Notes: generated from the sequence alone by a model not told the origin. Numbered from the stretch's first letter, positions 19,730 to 27,553 are shown. The stretch: 28,478 nucleotides of DNA from a virus (IMGVR_UViG_3300023180_000301:1-28478); one strand, 5' to 3'. Translations and numbers: made by a program.

Positions 19730-21012
19730 TGAAATCGTTTTTTGACCTAAGAGAAAACAAGCAGATAACCGAAGCGGTTAAGGTATCTCGTAAAGACTTT
19801 GACAAGTTGAAGAAAGGTTCCATGATCACAATTGATTATGGTTCATCTGTTAGTCGTAGCAATAAACGTACTTTTATGGTAAAGGGTAAATCACGCAGTG
19901 CAAAGTACAACGTTGATAAGATCAACATGGTTGATCCTCAGAAACCCGGTGGAATGAAGTTCCATCTTTATAGTCGAAATGGAGAGGACGCAACCCTTGC
20001 ATTGGGCGATATGGGCGCAACCATCAATTCGTACAGCATCAAAGAGGAAGTCGAGCAGGTCGATGAAAGCATAGTGTCCGATTACAAAGAGTTAAAGGCA
20101 AAGGGCAAGAGGGACAGTGCAATCATCGATATTATGATGAGTATGTCAAAATATAGACGAATGAATCGTGACCAACTGGCGAAAAAGATTGGTGATGCTA
20201 AACGAAAAGGCATGTTTAGAGAAAAAGTAGAAGAGGCACTTAAAACCAGTGATTATCCCAAGGGAACCTCGATGTCTGCTCAGAAGTTCAAAGATTCTCA
20301 GAAAAAGATGAGCAAACAACGTGCTTTGACTACCAAAGACTATCCCAAAGGCACCTCGATGTCTGCCACTGCTTGGAAGAACAAACAAGAAGAAGTAGAA
20401 CTTGATGAAAGATCTCGTGAAGACGATATTAAAAAGACTATTTCGATTATGAAAAAGTACCCTGCAAACAAAAATAAATCGGAAAAAGAATTGAGGAAGG
20501 GTGCTATTGCTTATCTTGATCAATATAAAAAAGAAGAAGTTGACGAAGCAAAAGTTCGTGGTGCTGATGCATACGACAAGACATTTGCGAATCGTAAACA
20601 AGCAGATAAGTTTGCTCGTGAAATGGGCGGACGTGTTAAGCAAGTTGGTAGAGTCTTCTATGTGTTCAAAGAGTCAGTTGACGAAGCATCCATCCTGAGA
20701 ACCAAGACTACACGAAAGCAATCTGATGCGTCAAAAGAGAAAGACAGGAAGAAAGCAGTGAAGACCTTTCAAGACATCAGAAAGGGTAAGTATTCCGGTG
20801 TTAAGATTGGTGAAGAAACACTTGACGAAGCATCCATTCAGGACATCAAGGATATTCTCACCACTATTGCTAAGTCACAGAACATGAACCAAGCGGTTCA
20901 GATGGTGATGAAGAAGTATAAGGTTGACCAAGGCAAAGCAAAAGCAATGGTCAAGAAGGCAATCGATTCTGGTGTCACATACGATAAGATTAAGAAAAAG
21001 TATGCAAAATGA
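19729..21012 (+). CDS. Modular basic polyprotein with repeated acidic cleavage-like sites
   Basis: The product is 427 residues. It starts with the leader MKSFFDLRENKQITEA, then has blocks of 45-110 basic residues divided by acidic sites. These are ITEA at 13-16, EEVEQVDES at 106-114, EEVELDERS at 221-229, EEVDEA at 269-274, ESVDEA at 315-320 and EETLDEA at 362-368. Each has a hydrophobic residue two before E and A, S or R after it, close to the T4 gp21 rule (L/I)xE followed by A/G/S. The block 175-220 contains DYPKGTSMSA twice. I infer a head-internal precursor cut into small basic proteins. Confidence 0.6.
   Translation: MKSFFDLRENKQITEAVKVSRKDFDKLKKGSMITIDYGSSVSRSNKRTFMVKGKSRSAKYNVDKINMVDPQKPGGMKFHLYSRNGEDATLALGDMGATINSYSIKEEVEQVDESIVSDYKELKAKGKRDSAIIDIMMSMSKYRRMNRDQLAKKIGDAKRKGMFREKVEEALKTSDYPKGTSMSAQKFKDSQKKMSKQRALTTKDYPKGTSMSATAWKNKQEEVELDERSREDDIKKTISIMKKYPANKNKSEKELRKGAIAYLDQYKKEEVDEAKVRGADAYDKTFANRKQADKFAREMGGRVKQVGRVFYVFKESVDEASILRTKTTRKQSDASKEKDRKKAVKTFQDIRKGKYSGVKIGEETLDEASIQDIKDILTTIAKSQNMNQAVQMVMKKYKVDQGKAKAMVKKAIDSGVTYDKIKKKYAK
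20251..20367 (+). repeat. Internal duplication: DYPKGTSMSA encoded twice
   Basis: Codons at 20251-20280 and 20338-20367 both encode DYPKGTSMSA, 29 codons apart. The four base differences between the copies are all synonymous, so the peptide has been kept by selection after duplication. Confidence 0.75.
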
Positions 21013-21290
21013 AATCGTTTAAGTTTTTTTGCGAAGACGATGCATCAGGGTTGTCTGTTAAGAAAGGACACAAGTTACCTGTATCAAAAGGTGCAGGACT
21101 GACTAAAAAGGGTGTTGCGGCATATCGCAGAAAGAATCCCGGATCTAAGTTGCAAACAGCGGTTACGACAAAACCAAGCAAATTAGATCCTGATAGTAAA
21201 GCAGCAAAGAGACGAAAGTCTTTTTGTGCAAGGTCTAGAGGATGGACAGGCGAACGAGGAAAGGCAGCTAGGAGAAGGTGGAACTGTTAA
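21009..21290 (+). CDS. DUF6321-like protein with capsid-targeting-like leader
   Basis: The product is 93 residues. The leader is MKSFKFFCEDDASG. The rest reads GVAAYRRKNPGSKLQTAV, then KRRKSFCARSRGWTGERGKAARRRWNC, the order of DUF6321 phage proteins: a Y-R-R-x-N-P-G-S-x-L turn, KRRxSFCARS and a final R-R-W-N-C. The very basic content fits a DNA- or RNA-contacting head-internal protein. The family has no assigned function. It overlaps the gene before it by four bases and the next by one. Confidence 0.7.
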   Translation: MKSFKFFCEDDASGLSVKKGHKLPVSKGAGLTKKGVAAYRRKNPGSKLQTAVTTKPSKLDPDSKAAKRRKSFCARSRGWTGERGKAARRRWNC

Positions 21291-21586
21291 TGGCAGAGAC
21301 TCAAGTGCAACGATTAGGGAGAATCGAAGAGAAAATCGATTCTATCGTAGGCAAAGTTAGCGATTTAGCGACAACACAAGCGGTGATTCACACGAAAGTG
21401 GAAGCACTGGAGATTCGTCGAGAAGAAATGCACGAGAGGTCTAATAAGATTTCTCAGCGTATGGATGACATGCAAGAAGGCATCCAGACCCTGCGTGTAG
21501 AAGTAGGTTTATCTACTAAAGTTATGTGGGGAGTAGGTGCTGCTGTAGGAGCAGCACTGATAAATGAACTAATAAAGTTAATTTAG
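21290..21586 (+). CDS. XhlA-like coiled-coil membrane protein (holin/lysis type)
   Basis: The product is 98 residues. Residues 5-73 are a heptad coiled coil (QRLGRIEEKIDSIVGKVSDLA, MDDMQEGIQTLRVEVG). Residues 74-98 are a C-terminal membrane helix (TKVMWGVGAAVGAALINELIKLI), the plan of hemolysin XhlA-type phage proteins linked with holins. A role in lysis or membrane anchoring is plausible, but no endolysin is adjacent. ATG 21290 is preferred over 21278, which lies inside the previous gene. It is coupled to the previous stop (TTAATG). Confidence 0.65.
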   Translation: MAETQVQRLGRIEEKIDSIVGKVSDLATTQAVIHTKVEALEIRREEMHERSNKISQRMDDMQEGIQTLRVEVGLSTKVMWGVGAAVGAALINELIKLI

Positions 21587-21595
21587 GAGTACGAC

Positions 21596-22579
21596 ATGGA
21601 TCGTAAAGAAATAGAACGTTTCGGACAACTTTGGCAGGAAGTTGTAGAAAAGAAAAAATTAGATCCTGTCAATCATAATGCTCTCAAAGGATCACATGCT
21701 GATCGTAAGGACAAGGACATCGACAACGATGGAGATGTTGATAAGTCTGATGAGTATCTTCACAATCGTCGCAAGACTACTAAGCATGCGATGAAGAAAG
21801 AAGATGTAGATGGTTGCGAAGTCTGCGGATGCGAAGAATGTGAGTGCGAAATCGAAGAGTCTAAGGACATCGACGCAGGAAACGTTCTGAAAGCATTGAA
21901 GCATGACTGTGCCACTCACGTTCAACACGAGCAGTGGGGTGCTGGAGAATGTATCCCCGGTGAACACACGCTTGTAGAGCAAGAAGACGGTACTGCCATC
22001 GTCACGCACTATGACGTTATGTTCGAGCATGGAATCGAGTTCGACGTTGCTGTTGAATCACTCAAAGTAACCAAATCTGAAGCACATCTTCATGCTGCCA
22101 AGAAGATGGCAAAGAAAGAATCATCTGAAGAACAAGATGAAGCATGTTGGGATTCACATAAGCAAGTGGGGATGAAGAAAAAAGGCGACAGAATGGTTCC
22201 TAACTGTGTTCCCAAAGAGGAAGTAGAACAGGAAGAAGAAGTTATTGCTGAAGAAACTGTAGCAGAATTTGAACAAGAAGTCAACGCTACCTACAGTCAT
22301 TTTGTTCATGGTACTCGTGCTGCACTTCAACAAATGTGGGAAAAAGCACAACAAGGATCTGACGGTAAATACAAAGATGACCAATTAGGTCTTCAACCTC
22401 AAGCAGCAAAAGATTTTGCAGGACAGCATGACTATGATAACGCAGAAGTTAAAGCAGATGCAGTTAAAGATGCAGAAAAAACTGCTGCTGCTGGCAAATC
22501 AGGAAAGCAATCTCCTGCACGTAGTTCGGCAGATAAGTTAAGTAACGGCGACACTAAACCCGTTAAGCAAGGAGCGTAA
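21596..22579 (+). CDS. Modular acidic protein with calcium-binding-like loop and cysteine cluster
   Basis: The product is 327 residues. Residues 26-60 read NHNALKGSHADRKDKDIDND followed by GDVDKSDEYLHNRRK; D41 to D52 is a Dx(D/N)xDG loop of dockerin/EF type. GCEVCGCEECECE (73-85) places five cysteines within eleven residues, likely metal-binding. ACWDSHKQVGMKKKG (183-197), a block I recall from marine T4-like phage proteins, follows EQDE, another acidic cleavage-like site. The end is Ala/Lys-rich. It looks like part of the same head-internal set but has no MKSF leader. A good site (ttaggag) precedes ATG 21596. Confidence 0.6.
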   Translation: MDRKEIERFGQLWQEVVEKKKLDPVNHNALKGSHADRKDKDIDNDGDVDKSDEYLHNRRKTTKHAMKKEDVDGCEVCGCEECECEIEESKDIDAGNVLKALKHDCATHVQHEQWGAGECIPGEHTLVEQEDGTAIVTHYDVMFEHGIEFDVAVESLKVTKSEAHLHAAKKMAKKESSEEQDEACWDSHKQVGMKKKGDRMVPNCVPKEEVEQEEEVIAEETVAEFEQEVNATYSHFVHGTRAALQQMWEKAQQGSDGKYKDDQLGLQPQAAKDFAGQHDYDNAEVKADAVKDAEKTAAAGKSGKQSPARSSADKLSNGDTKPVKQGA

Positions 22580-22581
22580 TA

Positions 22582-22845
22582 ATGGCAAATCAACTAAAAG
22601 ATGCTCATCCTACATCTAAGGGATGGGTACATCCTCGCACAGGCGAGTTACTCAAAGCACAAAAAATGACTGAAGCACAGATTGCTGCTTGGTGGGCAGC
22701 GAAGCATGAAGATGCTGCACCAGCACCAGCACCTGCTCCAGCACCTCAAACTCTACACGAAGCACCTTCAGTAGAGCGTGAACTATCAGAAAGCGAAGTT
22801 ACTCATCATTATGGAATAGACGAACATTCAGAACACGAGGAGTAA
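22582..22845 (+). CDS. Hypothetical protein with an Ala-Pro linker (87 aa)
   Basis: The product is 87 residues. A folded N-terminal part reads HPTSKGWVHPRTGELLKAQKM, then a helix TEAQIAAWWAAKH. An APAPAPAPAP linker (about 48-55) follows, then an acidic C-terminal tail (VERELSESEVTHHYGIDEH). The pattern S-K-G-W-V-x-P-R-T-G-E-L-L recurs in phage proteins without known role. Ribosome site aaggagcg lies just before the start. Possibly a linker or adaptor in the virion. Confidence 0.55.
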   Translation: MANQLKDAHPTSKGWVHPRTGELLKAQKMTEAQIAAWWAAKHEDAAPAPAPAPAPQTLHEAPSVERELSESEVTHHYGIDEHSEHEE

Positions 22846-22848
22846 AAC

Positions 22849-23184
22849 ATGTCCGAACACACTATTGACGCTGATGTAGCAAAAGAAATCGACGCTAATG
22901 GTGATGGGCATATCTCACAAGAAGAATGGGATATGCATTTGGAATTTAAAAGAAAAGCACTGGAAGATCAAGATGCACAACGCGATGCCATTCGTAAGAT
23001 GGCATGGTTTTCACTGATAGGACTTTTGTTGTATCCTTTCGGTATCTTTTTGACTTCTGCATTTGGTTTAGATACGGCAGCAAACTTGATTGCCGATATC
23101 GCTCCTACTTATTTTGCTTCAATTGCTGTATTAGTATCAGCATTCTTTGCGGCAGATGCAGTAGGTGGTAAAAAGAAAGATTAG
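22849..23184 (+). CDS. EF-hand protein with two membrane helices (111 aa)
   Basis: The product is 111 residues. Residues 15-26, DANGDGHISQEE, form a perfect EF-hand loop (D15, N17, D19, G20, I22, S23, E26). A charged helix leads to two membrane stretches, about 50-72 (WFSLIGLLLYPFGIFLTSAF) and 82-104 (IADIAPTYFASIAVLVSAFFA), then a basic tail. It would place a calcium sensor on the cytoplasmic face of a membrane. No known phage family is recognised. Site cgaggag precedes ATG 22849. Confidence 0.65.
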   Translation: MSEHTIDADVAKEIDANGDGHISQEEWDMHLEFKRKALEDQDAQRDAIRKMAWFSLIGLLLYPFGIFLTSAFGLDTAANLIADIAPTYFASIAVLVSAFFAADAVGGKKKD

Positions 23185-23188
23185 ATAA

Positions 23189-24760
23189 ATGGCACAGTTA
23201 GACGTAAATAAACAGACTTTATTAAGTAACAACAATACCTTATATGAAGTTCAGATGCAGGCAGATCAATATGGAAATATTATCTCATCTGGTGCTACGT
23301 CTAAATCTGCGTTTGGAGAACCGATTGCCGTTCCCCTCACTCCTGTACTACAACTAGATGGATTGTACGGATTAGATCCAAGACAGTTTGAGACATATAC
23401 TGCTACAGGAGGTGCCGCCACAACCACCGGAACGTTGATGCAATGTTCTACAGGAACATCAATTGGTGGGTATGGTGTCATTCGTTCGTCTCGTGCTGTT
23501 CGTTATCGTCCGGGTCAAGGTGCTGTCGCACGATTTACTGCCAAGTTCTCACCCGGCGTTGCTGGATATACTCAACGTGCTGGATTCTTTACGCAAGAAC
23601 AAGCATTACAAGTAGGGTATAACGGCGCACAGTTCGGTGTTCTTTTACAGAACGGCGGTAAAGCATACATCTCTAATTTTACCATTACTGCTGCAGCCAC
23701 TGTAACAGGAAACATCACCATTACGTTAGATGATGTTGCTACTGTGGTTGCTGTTACTGCTGCGGATACTATTGCTACTGTGGCACGCAAGATTGCTGCA
23801 GCATTTTCTGGAAATGCTGACTGGATTGTAGAGTATTCTGGCACCAAAGTATGTTTTTTGGCAACCGCAGTTGGTCCTAAAGCAGGTGCATTCGATTTTG
23901 CTGATACAGGTGGTACAGGTGTTACTGCCACAGTAACAAATCCACAGGCAGGTGTTGCCCACACAGACACTTGGATTCCTCAACAAAATTTTAATATTGA
24001 TACCTTGGACGGTGATGGTCCTTCTACTGTTAATATTGATCCCACTAAACTGAATGTTTTTCAGATTAACTTTCGTTGGTTGGGTGCTGGCGAGTTGAGA
24101 TTTGCGATTGAGAATCCATTAAATGGTGATATGATTTTCTTTCATCATATTCATTACTCTAATCAAAATATTGATGTACATATTGACAATCCTTCTTTGA
24201 AAATCGGATACGTTGCTGCTAGTCTAGGCGGTAGCGGAACGAACGTTGTTGTTGAGGGTGCATCAATAATGGGTGGAATTGAAGGTCTGATTCAGAACAC
24301 CAAACTTCCTGTCGCAGCCAATATTTCTTATAATCCTAGTCCTAATTTGGGATCTGGCACTTATCATCATGCATTGACTATTCATAATCGTCTGGTGTAT
24401 GGTGGAAAGATTAACACCCGAGAAGTTTTACTTAAAAACATTAATGCTTCATTTACCACAGCATCTACGGTGCCAGTAACAGTTCTTCTCTTTTATGATT
24501 TTAATGGATTACCATCACTTCAATACACCACACAATCTGATGAATTCTCTTCTGTTTATTTTTCAACTACTACTGGTTCAGTGACATTAGGAAACAATCT
24601 TCCTGTTTATATTATAGACGTTCCGGGAGGCGGTAACAGTAGCGTAGATCTAACAGATCTTAGAATAGCAATTCCTCCCAATCACAATATTTCAGCAATG
24701 GTATTCGCGTCTGCTGCAATTAGCAGAGTTGCTCTGTCTTTAACGTGGGTTGAAGACTAA
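23189..24760 (+). CDS. Virion structural-type protein with an inserted beta domain
   Basis: The product is 523 residues, beta-rich and low in cysteine. SSRAVRYRPGQGAVARFTAKFSPG, AGFFTQEQALQVGYNGAQFG and VFQINFRWLGAGELRFAIENP belong to a jelly-roll-like body, seen in unannotated virion proteins of marine phages. Between about 160 and 250 sits a repeat-like unit (NITITLDDVATVVAVTAADT, TVARKIAAAF), typical of inserted Ig-like phage domains that are swapped between phages. A fiber or decoration protein is most likely. No signal peptide. The start ATG 23189 is 5 bases after the preceding stop. Confidence 0.6.
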   Translation: MAQLDVNKQTLLSNNNTLYEVQMQADQYGNIISSGATSKSAFGEPIAVPLTPVLQLDGLYGLDPRQFETYTATGGAATTTGTLMQCSTGTSIGGYGVIRSSRAVRYRPGQGAVARFTAKFSPGVAGYTQRAGFFTQEQALQVGYNGAQFGVLLQNGGKAYISNFTITAAATVTGNITITLDDVATVVAVTAADTIATVARKIAAAFSGNADWIVEYSGTKVCFLATAVGPKAGAFDFADTGGTGVTATVTNPQAGVAHTDTWIPQQNFNIDTLDGDGPSTVNIDPTKLNVFQINFRWLGAGELRFAIENPLNGDMIFFHHIHYSNQNIDVHIDNPSLKIGYVAASLGGSGTNVVVEGASIMGGIEGLIQNTKLPVAANISYNPSPNLGSGTYHHALTIHNRLVYGGKINTREVLLKNINASFTTASTVPVTVLLFYDFNGLPSLQYTTQSDEFSSVYFSTTTGSVTLGNNLPVYIIDVPGGGNSSVDLTDLRIAIPPNHNISAMVFASAAISRVALSLTWVED

Positions 24761-24764
24761 ATCT

Positions 24765-24772
24765 TATAAATA
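24765..24772 (+). promoter_or_regulatory. T4-type late promoter box TATAAATA
   Basis: TATAAATA lies 4 bases after the stop of the virion-type gene and 30 bases before ATG 24803, in the only intergenic gap of this region. It is likely to drive the secreted-protein cassette 24803-28350. Confidence 0.65.
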
Positions 24773-24802
24773 ACATTGACATTATAACTTAGGATATTAG
24801 TA

Positions 24803-25363
24803 ATGCGATATTTACTATTCTTTGTTATGGCTTTCTGTGTGAGTGTGACATTTGCGGAAGAAGTGACTCCAACAAATGATGACACAATAAGGACTGAATC
24901 TATCACAGACAGCAATGTGAATTCAACAACGACTTCGACTACTACATTGAAGTCACCCCCAGCGTCTGCTATTACGCCGACTATTAACACGTCTAATTCG
25001 GACTTGTGTACATTTGGTGTAGCGGGTGCTATTCAAACACAAATTCTAGGTATCTCTACAGGAACGCAAGTTACTGACGAGAACTGCGAACGACTCAAAT
25101 TGTCCAAGACCTTATACGATATGGGTATGAAGGTTGCGGCAGTTTCTACTATGTGTCAAGACCCAAGGGTCTTCGATGCAATGATGATGGCAGGAACACC
25201 GTGCCCGTATGACGGACTTATCGGTGAGCAAGCAAAAGCGGCATGGATTACCAATGAAGAGGCACAACCCGGAATGAAACAAAAGGAAGGGATGAAAGAT
25301 GGTACTAAGACGCTGCTTGGCGGTGCTGGTGTTGCTGGTTTACTCTTGTTACTCCTTATCTAG
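24803..25363 (+). CDS. Exported protein with N-terminal signal and C-terminal membrane helix
   Basis: The product is 186 residues. The signal peptide is MRYLLFFVMAFCVSVTFA with cleavage before EE. A Thr/Ser-rich linker (NSTTTSTTTLKSPPAS) leads to a conserved-looking part: LCTFGVAGAIQTQILGISTG, ENCERLKLSKTLYDMGMK, then STMCQDPRVFDAMMMAGTPCP. Four cysteines here could form disulfides. The last 12 residues (GVAGLLLLLLI) form a short membrane helix. The mature protein would be anchored in the inner membrane with its body in the periplasm. The function is unknown. It overlaps the next gene by 65 bases. Confidence 0.6.
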   Translation: MRYLLFFVMAFCVSVTFAEEVTPTNDDTIRTESITDSNVNSTTTSTTTLKSPPASAITPTINTSNSDLCTFGVAGAIQTQILGISTGTQVTDENCERLKLSKTLYDMGMKVAAVSTMCQDPRVFDAMMMAGTPCPYDGLIGEQAKAAWITNEEAQPGMKQKEGMKDGTKTLLGGAGVAGLLLLLLI

Positions 25364-26186
25364 CGAATTCGATACTAGCACTCAATACGGAACTACTAAC
25401 AACGCTGCTCAGTTTGGTTTGAACTGGGTGATGACCAACGTGCTGCCTCAACAAGCAGGACTACAGGTCAGCAACGTTGTGTACCGTTATACAACTGAGA
25501 AGAATCCTGATGACGATATGATCGTTCACGTTCAGAACGAGAATGCACGTGGTCCGGGATACATTTTTAGATCGTCGGATGATTGGTCGGGCATACCCGG
25601 CAACTCAATTAACAAAGCAGTCCCCGTAGATTTCGTCGATATATCCTACTGGGGTCCGGGTTCGATTGAGGTGGAAGGGTTCGGCACGGTGAAAAACGCG
25701 GAGGTGTTTTACACATACAAGTATGACCCTTGTTTTGATCCACAGTCAAATCCACAGTGTCCCGGATACGTTGATCCTTTCGTTATAGAATTGACAGAAG
25801 TAGAATTATATGATGTGTTGGATGATGACTTAGTGCAAGACGAGTTAGATCGTAAAGCAAATATGAAAGCACAAGATGAGGACGAAAAAGAGAAGGCAAG
25901 ACAAAAAGCAAAAGAAGCATTAGAAGAGGTAGATGAACGATTAGAACAATTACTGGGCATGGTGATTAAAGACGCCATGTCCGAAGAACAAGAACTTATT
26001 CATTCGCAGATAATGGCATTAAAGGCACTGCCAATATCTTACCAGACTCAACTGTTCGGCGGTGATCTTCCCGGCGGGTCTTTACCCTCTGGAAAAGAAC
26101 TACCGAAGAACACACGAGGATTGAGACAATCTTTCGCGTCGGAACTCCGACACGCAGAGATGGTCCGACTACAGTATGAAAAGTAA
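25299..26186 (+). CDS. Exported protein with helical C terminus, overlapping the previous gene
   Basis: The product is 295 residues. MVLRRCLAVLVLLVYSCYSLS is a signal peptide with a likely cut before SE. The N-terminal half is ordered (QFGLNWVMTNVLPQQAGLQ, VPVDFVDISYWGPGSIEVEG). The C-terminal half is a charged coiled coil (KEKARQKAKEALEEVDERLEQLL). Two cysteines (CFDPQSNPQC) may pair. The signal peptide is written in the same 65 bases that encode the C-terminal membrane helix of the previous gene, in a different frame. Probably an envelope- or surface-exposed protein of unknown role. Confidence 0.6.
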   Translation: MVLRRCLAVLVLLVYSCYSLSSEFDTSTQYGTTNNAAQFGLNWVMTNVLPQQAGLQVSNVVYRYTTEKNPDDDMIVHVQNENARGPGYIFRSSDDWSGIPGNSINKAVPVDFVDISYWGPGSIEVEGFGTVKNAEVFYTYKYDPCFDPQSNPQCPGYVDPFVIELTEVELYDVLDDDLVQDELDRKANMKAQDEDEKEKARQKAKEALEEVDERLEQLLGMVIKDAMSEEQELIHSQIMALKALPISYQTQLFGGDLPGGSLPSGKELPKNTRGLRQSFASELRHAEMVRLQYEK

Positions 26187-26210
26187 ACAAACCAAAAAGG
26201 GAGAGCAGAG

Positions 26211-26714
26211 ATGCTTAATAAAACTTTTATATTATTGGCGGCAGCGTTGACCTTTTGTGCTAGTGCGTTTGCGGAAGAGATTCCTATTAGTGGTACTGTG
26301 GAATCAAAGTGCATCGTAACGCAAGACACTGCGGGAGTTTACGGAAACGGATCACCTGAAACGTTGTCTACGGCAACGGCAGATGGTGGTGTCCATCCGG
26401 TTGTACGGTATGACGTAATCCAAGCCGATTATTATATGGCAAGAATTACTCATCCTACTTCCTTTTCCGAATCCCCGAATCTGAGCGACACTGTAACTTG
26501 GACTGGCAGCACGTCTGTTGACCAAGTATCAGACGCTTCGATGTCTGCCTACGATACCAATAAAGTTGAATATGATAACGTCACTGAGGTAGACTTGTCT
26601 ATCGCTGGTTCTACGTGGTTCAAAATAGAGTCAGAGGCAGACTATGGATACAACAAGGCATTTCCGGGAGGTCAATATCAAGCAGTCGTAACTGCGGAGT
26701 GTATCGCCATTTAA
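26211..26714 (+). CDS. Exported beta-rich protein, fimbrial/spore-coat-U-like
   Basis: The product is 167 residues. The signal peptide MLNKTFILLAAALTFCASAFA is followed by EEIPISGTVESKCIVTQDTAG, a strand that resembles the start of pilin-like or SCPU proteins (I-x-G-x-V-x-x-x-C). The protein ends VVTAECIAI, a final strand with a second Cys, so C35 and the C-terminal cysteine could form the usual disulfide. The remaining sequence is all beta. Likely an exported surface subunit, with the chaperone-like protein coded next. A clear site (gggagag) lies before ATG 26211. Confidence 0.6.
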   Translation: MLNKTFILLAAALTFCASAFAEEIPISGTVESKCIVTQDTAGVYGNGSPETLSTATADGGVHPVVRYDVIQADYYMARITHPTSFSESPNLSDTVTWTGSTSVDQVSDASMSAYDTNKVEYDNVTEVDLSIAGSTWFKIESEADYGYNKAFPGGQYQAVVTAECIAI

Positions 26715-26724
26715 GGAAAATCAT

Positions 26725-27102
26725 ATGAAATACATTATCTTTTTATTGACAATGATGAGTGGGCAAGCCCTGCTTGCCCACGATTTTACTCCAACATACC
26801 CGAAGTTGGAAACAACGCATCAATCGGGAGTGTTGAAAGCGAGTATGAAATTGTTCAATAAACGAGATGATATTCGGTATTATAGAGTGGGCGTCTATGA
26901 CAGTGAGTGGAACAAGATTCCGTTCATCGTCTCAGGCGGGAAAACAATTAATGTAGAGTATCTTGATACAAAGAGATTTGATGTCTATATTCAGGAGAGT
27001 CGAAGAAGAGATGTGACTTATATTTGCACTAAGTCTCTGACACTCCAAGACGGATCTACTAGATCAATAATGGCTTCGAGGATTTGCTCGAAAGTGAAAT
27101 GA
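26725..27102 (+). CDS. Exported chaperone-like Ig-fold protein
   Basis: The product is 125 residues. MKYIIFLLTMMSGQALLA is a signal peptide with a cut before HD. The body, VLKASMKLFNKRDDIRYYRVGVYD followed by EWNKIPFIVSGGKTINVEYL and VTYICTKSLTLQ, is strand-rich. It resembles the N-terminal Ig domain of periplasmic pilus chaperones (a V-x-N-R-x-x-x-x-x-Y-x-V-x-V-Y-x pattern). The family match is by eye. Placed directly after a pilin-like protein, a chaperone role is plausible. It ends in a four-base overlap with the next gene. Confidence 0.55.
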   Translation: MKYIIFLLTMMSGQALLAHDFTPTYPKLETTHQSGVLKASMKLFNKRDDIRYYRVGVYDSEWNKIPFIVSGGKTINVEYLDTKRFDVYIQESRRRDVTYICTKSLTLQDGSTRSIMASRICSKVK

Positions 27103-27551
27103 AACTTATGAGAATATTAGTATTAGTGTTATTGGTGTTAGCGTGTGAACGTGCATTTGGTGAGTCAAGTTCTTTGAACTTGGCACTGCCTAATACGCCC
27201 GGATCATACGCGCAAGACAGAGTACGTGCTGGGCAACTGGAATGTGCGAACGCTATCGGCGGTGCTACCACCGTTGAGTTTGGCGTGATTGGCATTCTAA
27301 ACCAGAACGGACCTTATAGCAGTCTCTACGGAGGTGCTTATGAGAATCCACCGGGATATAATCCTGATGGATTGGTCAAAGATGTTGGGGTTTATGCGAA
27401 ACTAACCATTCCGCTTGATAAACCCAAAGAACGTCTGAACTGTAACACTCTCTATAAACTCGAACTCGAACGAAGAAGACTAGAGATACAACGACTACAG
27501 GCAGAGGTCGCGCAACTGCGTAATTTGCAGTTTGCCGATGACGAGGAGTAA
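27099..27551 (+). CDS. Exported protein with C-terminal coiled coil
   Basis: The product is 150 residues. MKLMRILVLVLLVLACERAFG is a signal peptide; C16 in VLAC could also be a lipobox, so a lipoprotein is possible. The mature part is ordered (VRAGQLECANAIGGATTVEFG, KDVGVYAKLTIPLDKPKERLN) and ends in a heptad helix (YKLELERRRLEIQRLQAEVAQL). ATG 27099 is chosen over 27084 because it creates the ATGA coupling. No family assigned; another member of the secreted cassette. Confidence 0.6.
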   Translation: MKLMRILVLVLLVLACERAFGESSSLNLALPNTPGSYAQDRVRAGQLECANAIGGATTVEFGVIGILNQNGPYSSLYGGAYENPPGYNPDGLVKDVGVYAKLTIPLDKPKERLNCNTLYKLELERRRLEIQRLQAEVAQLRNLQFADDEE

Positions 27552-27553
27552 AC

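Noticed and set aside
24777-24802. Sigma70 promoter suggested by TTGACATTATAAC
   Set aside because: With normal spacing the -10 box would fall at the start codon of the 24803 gene; the late box at 24765 explains transcription better.
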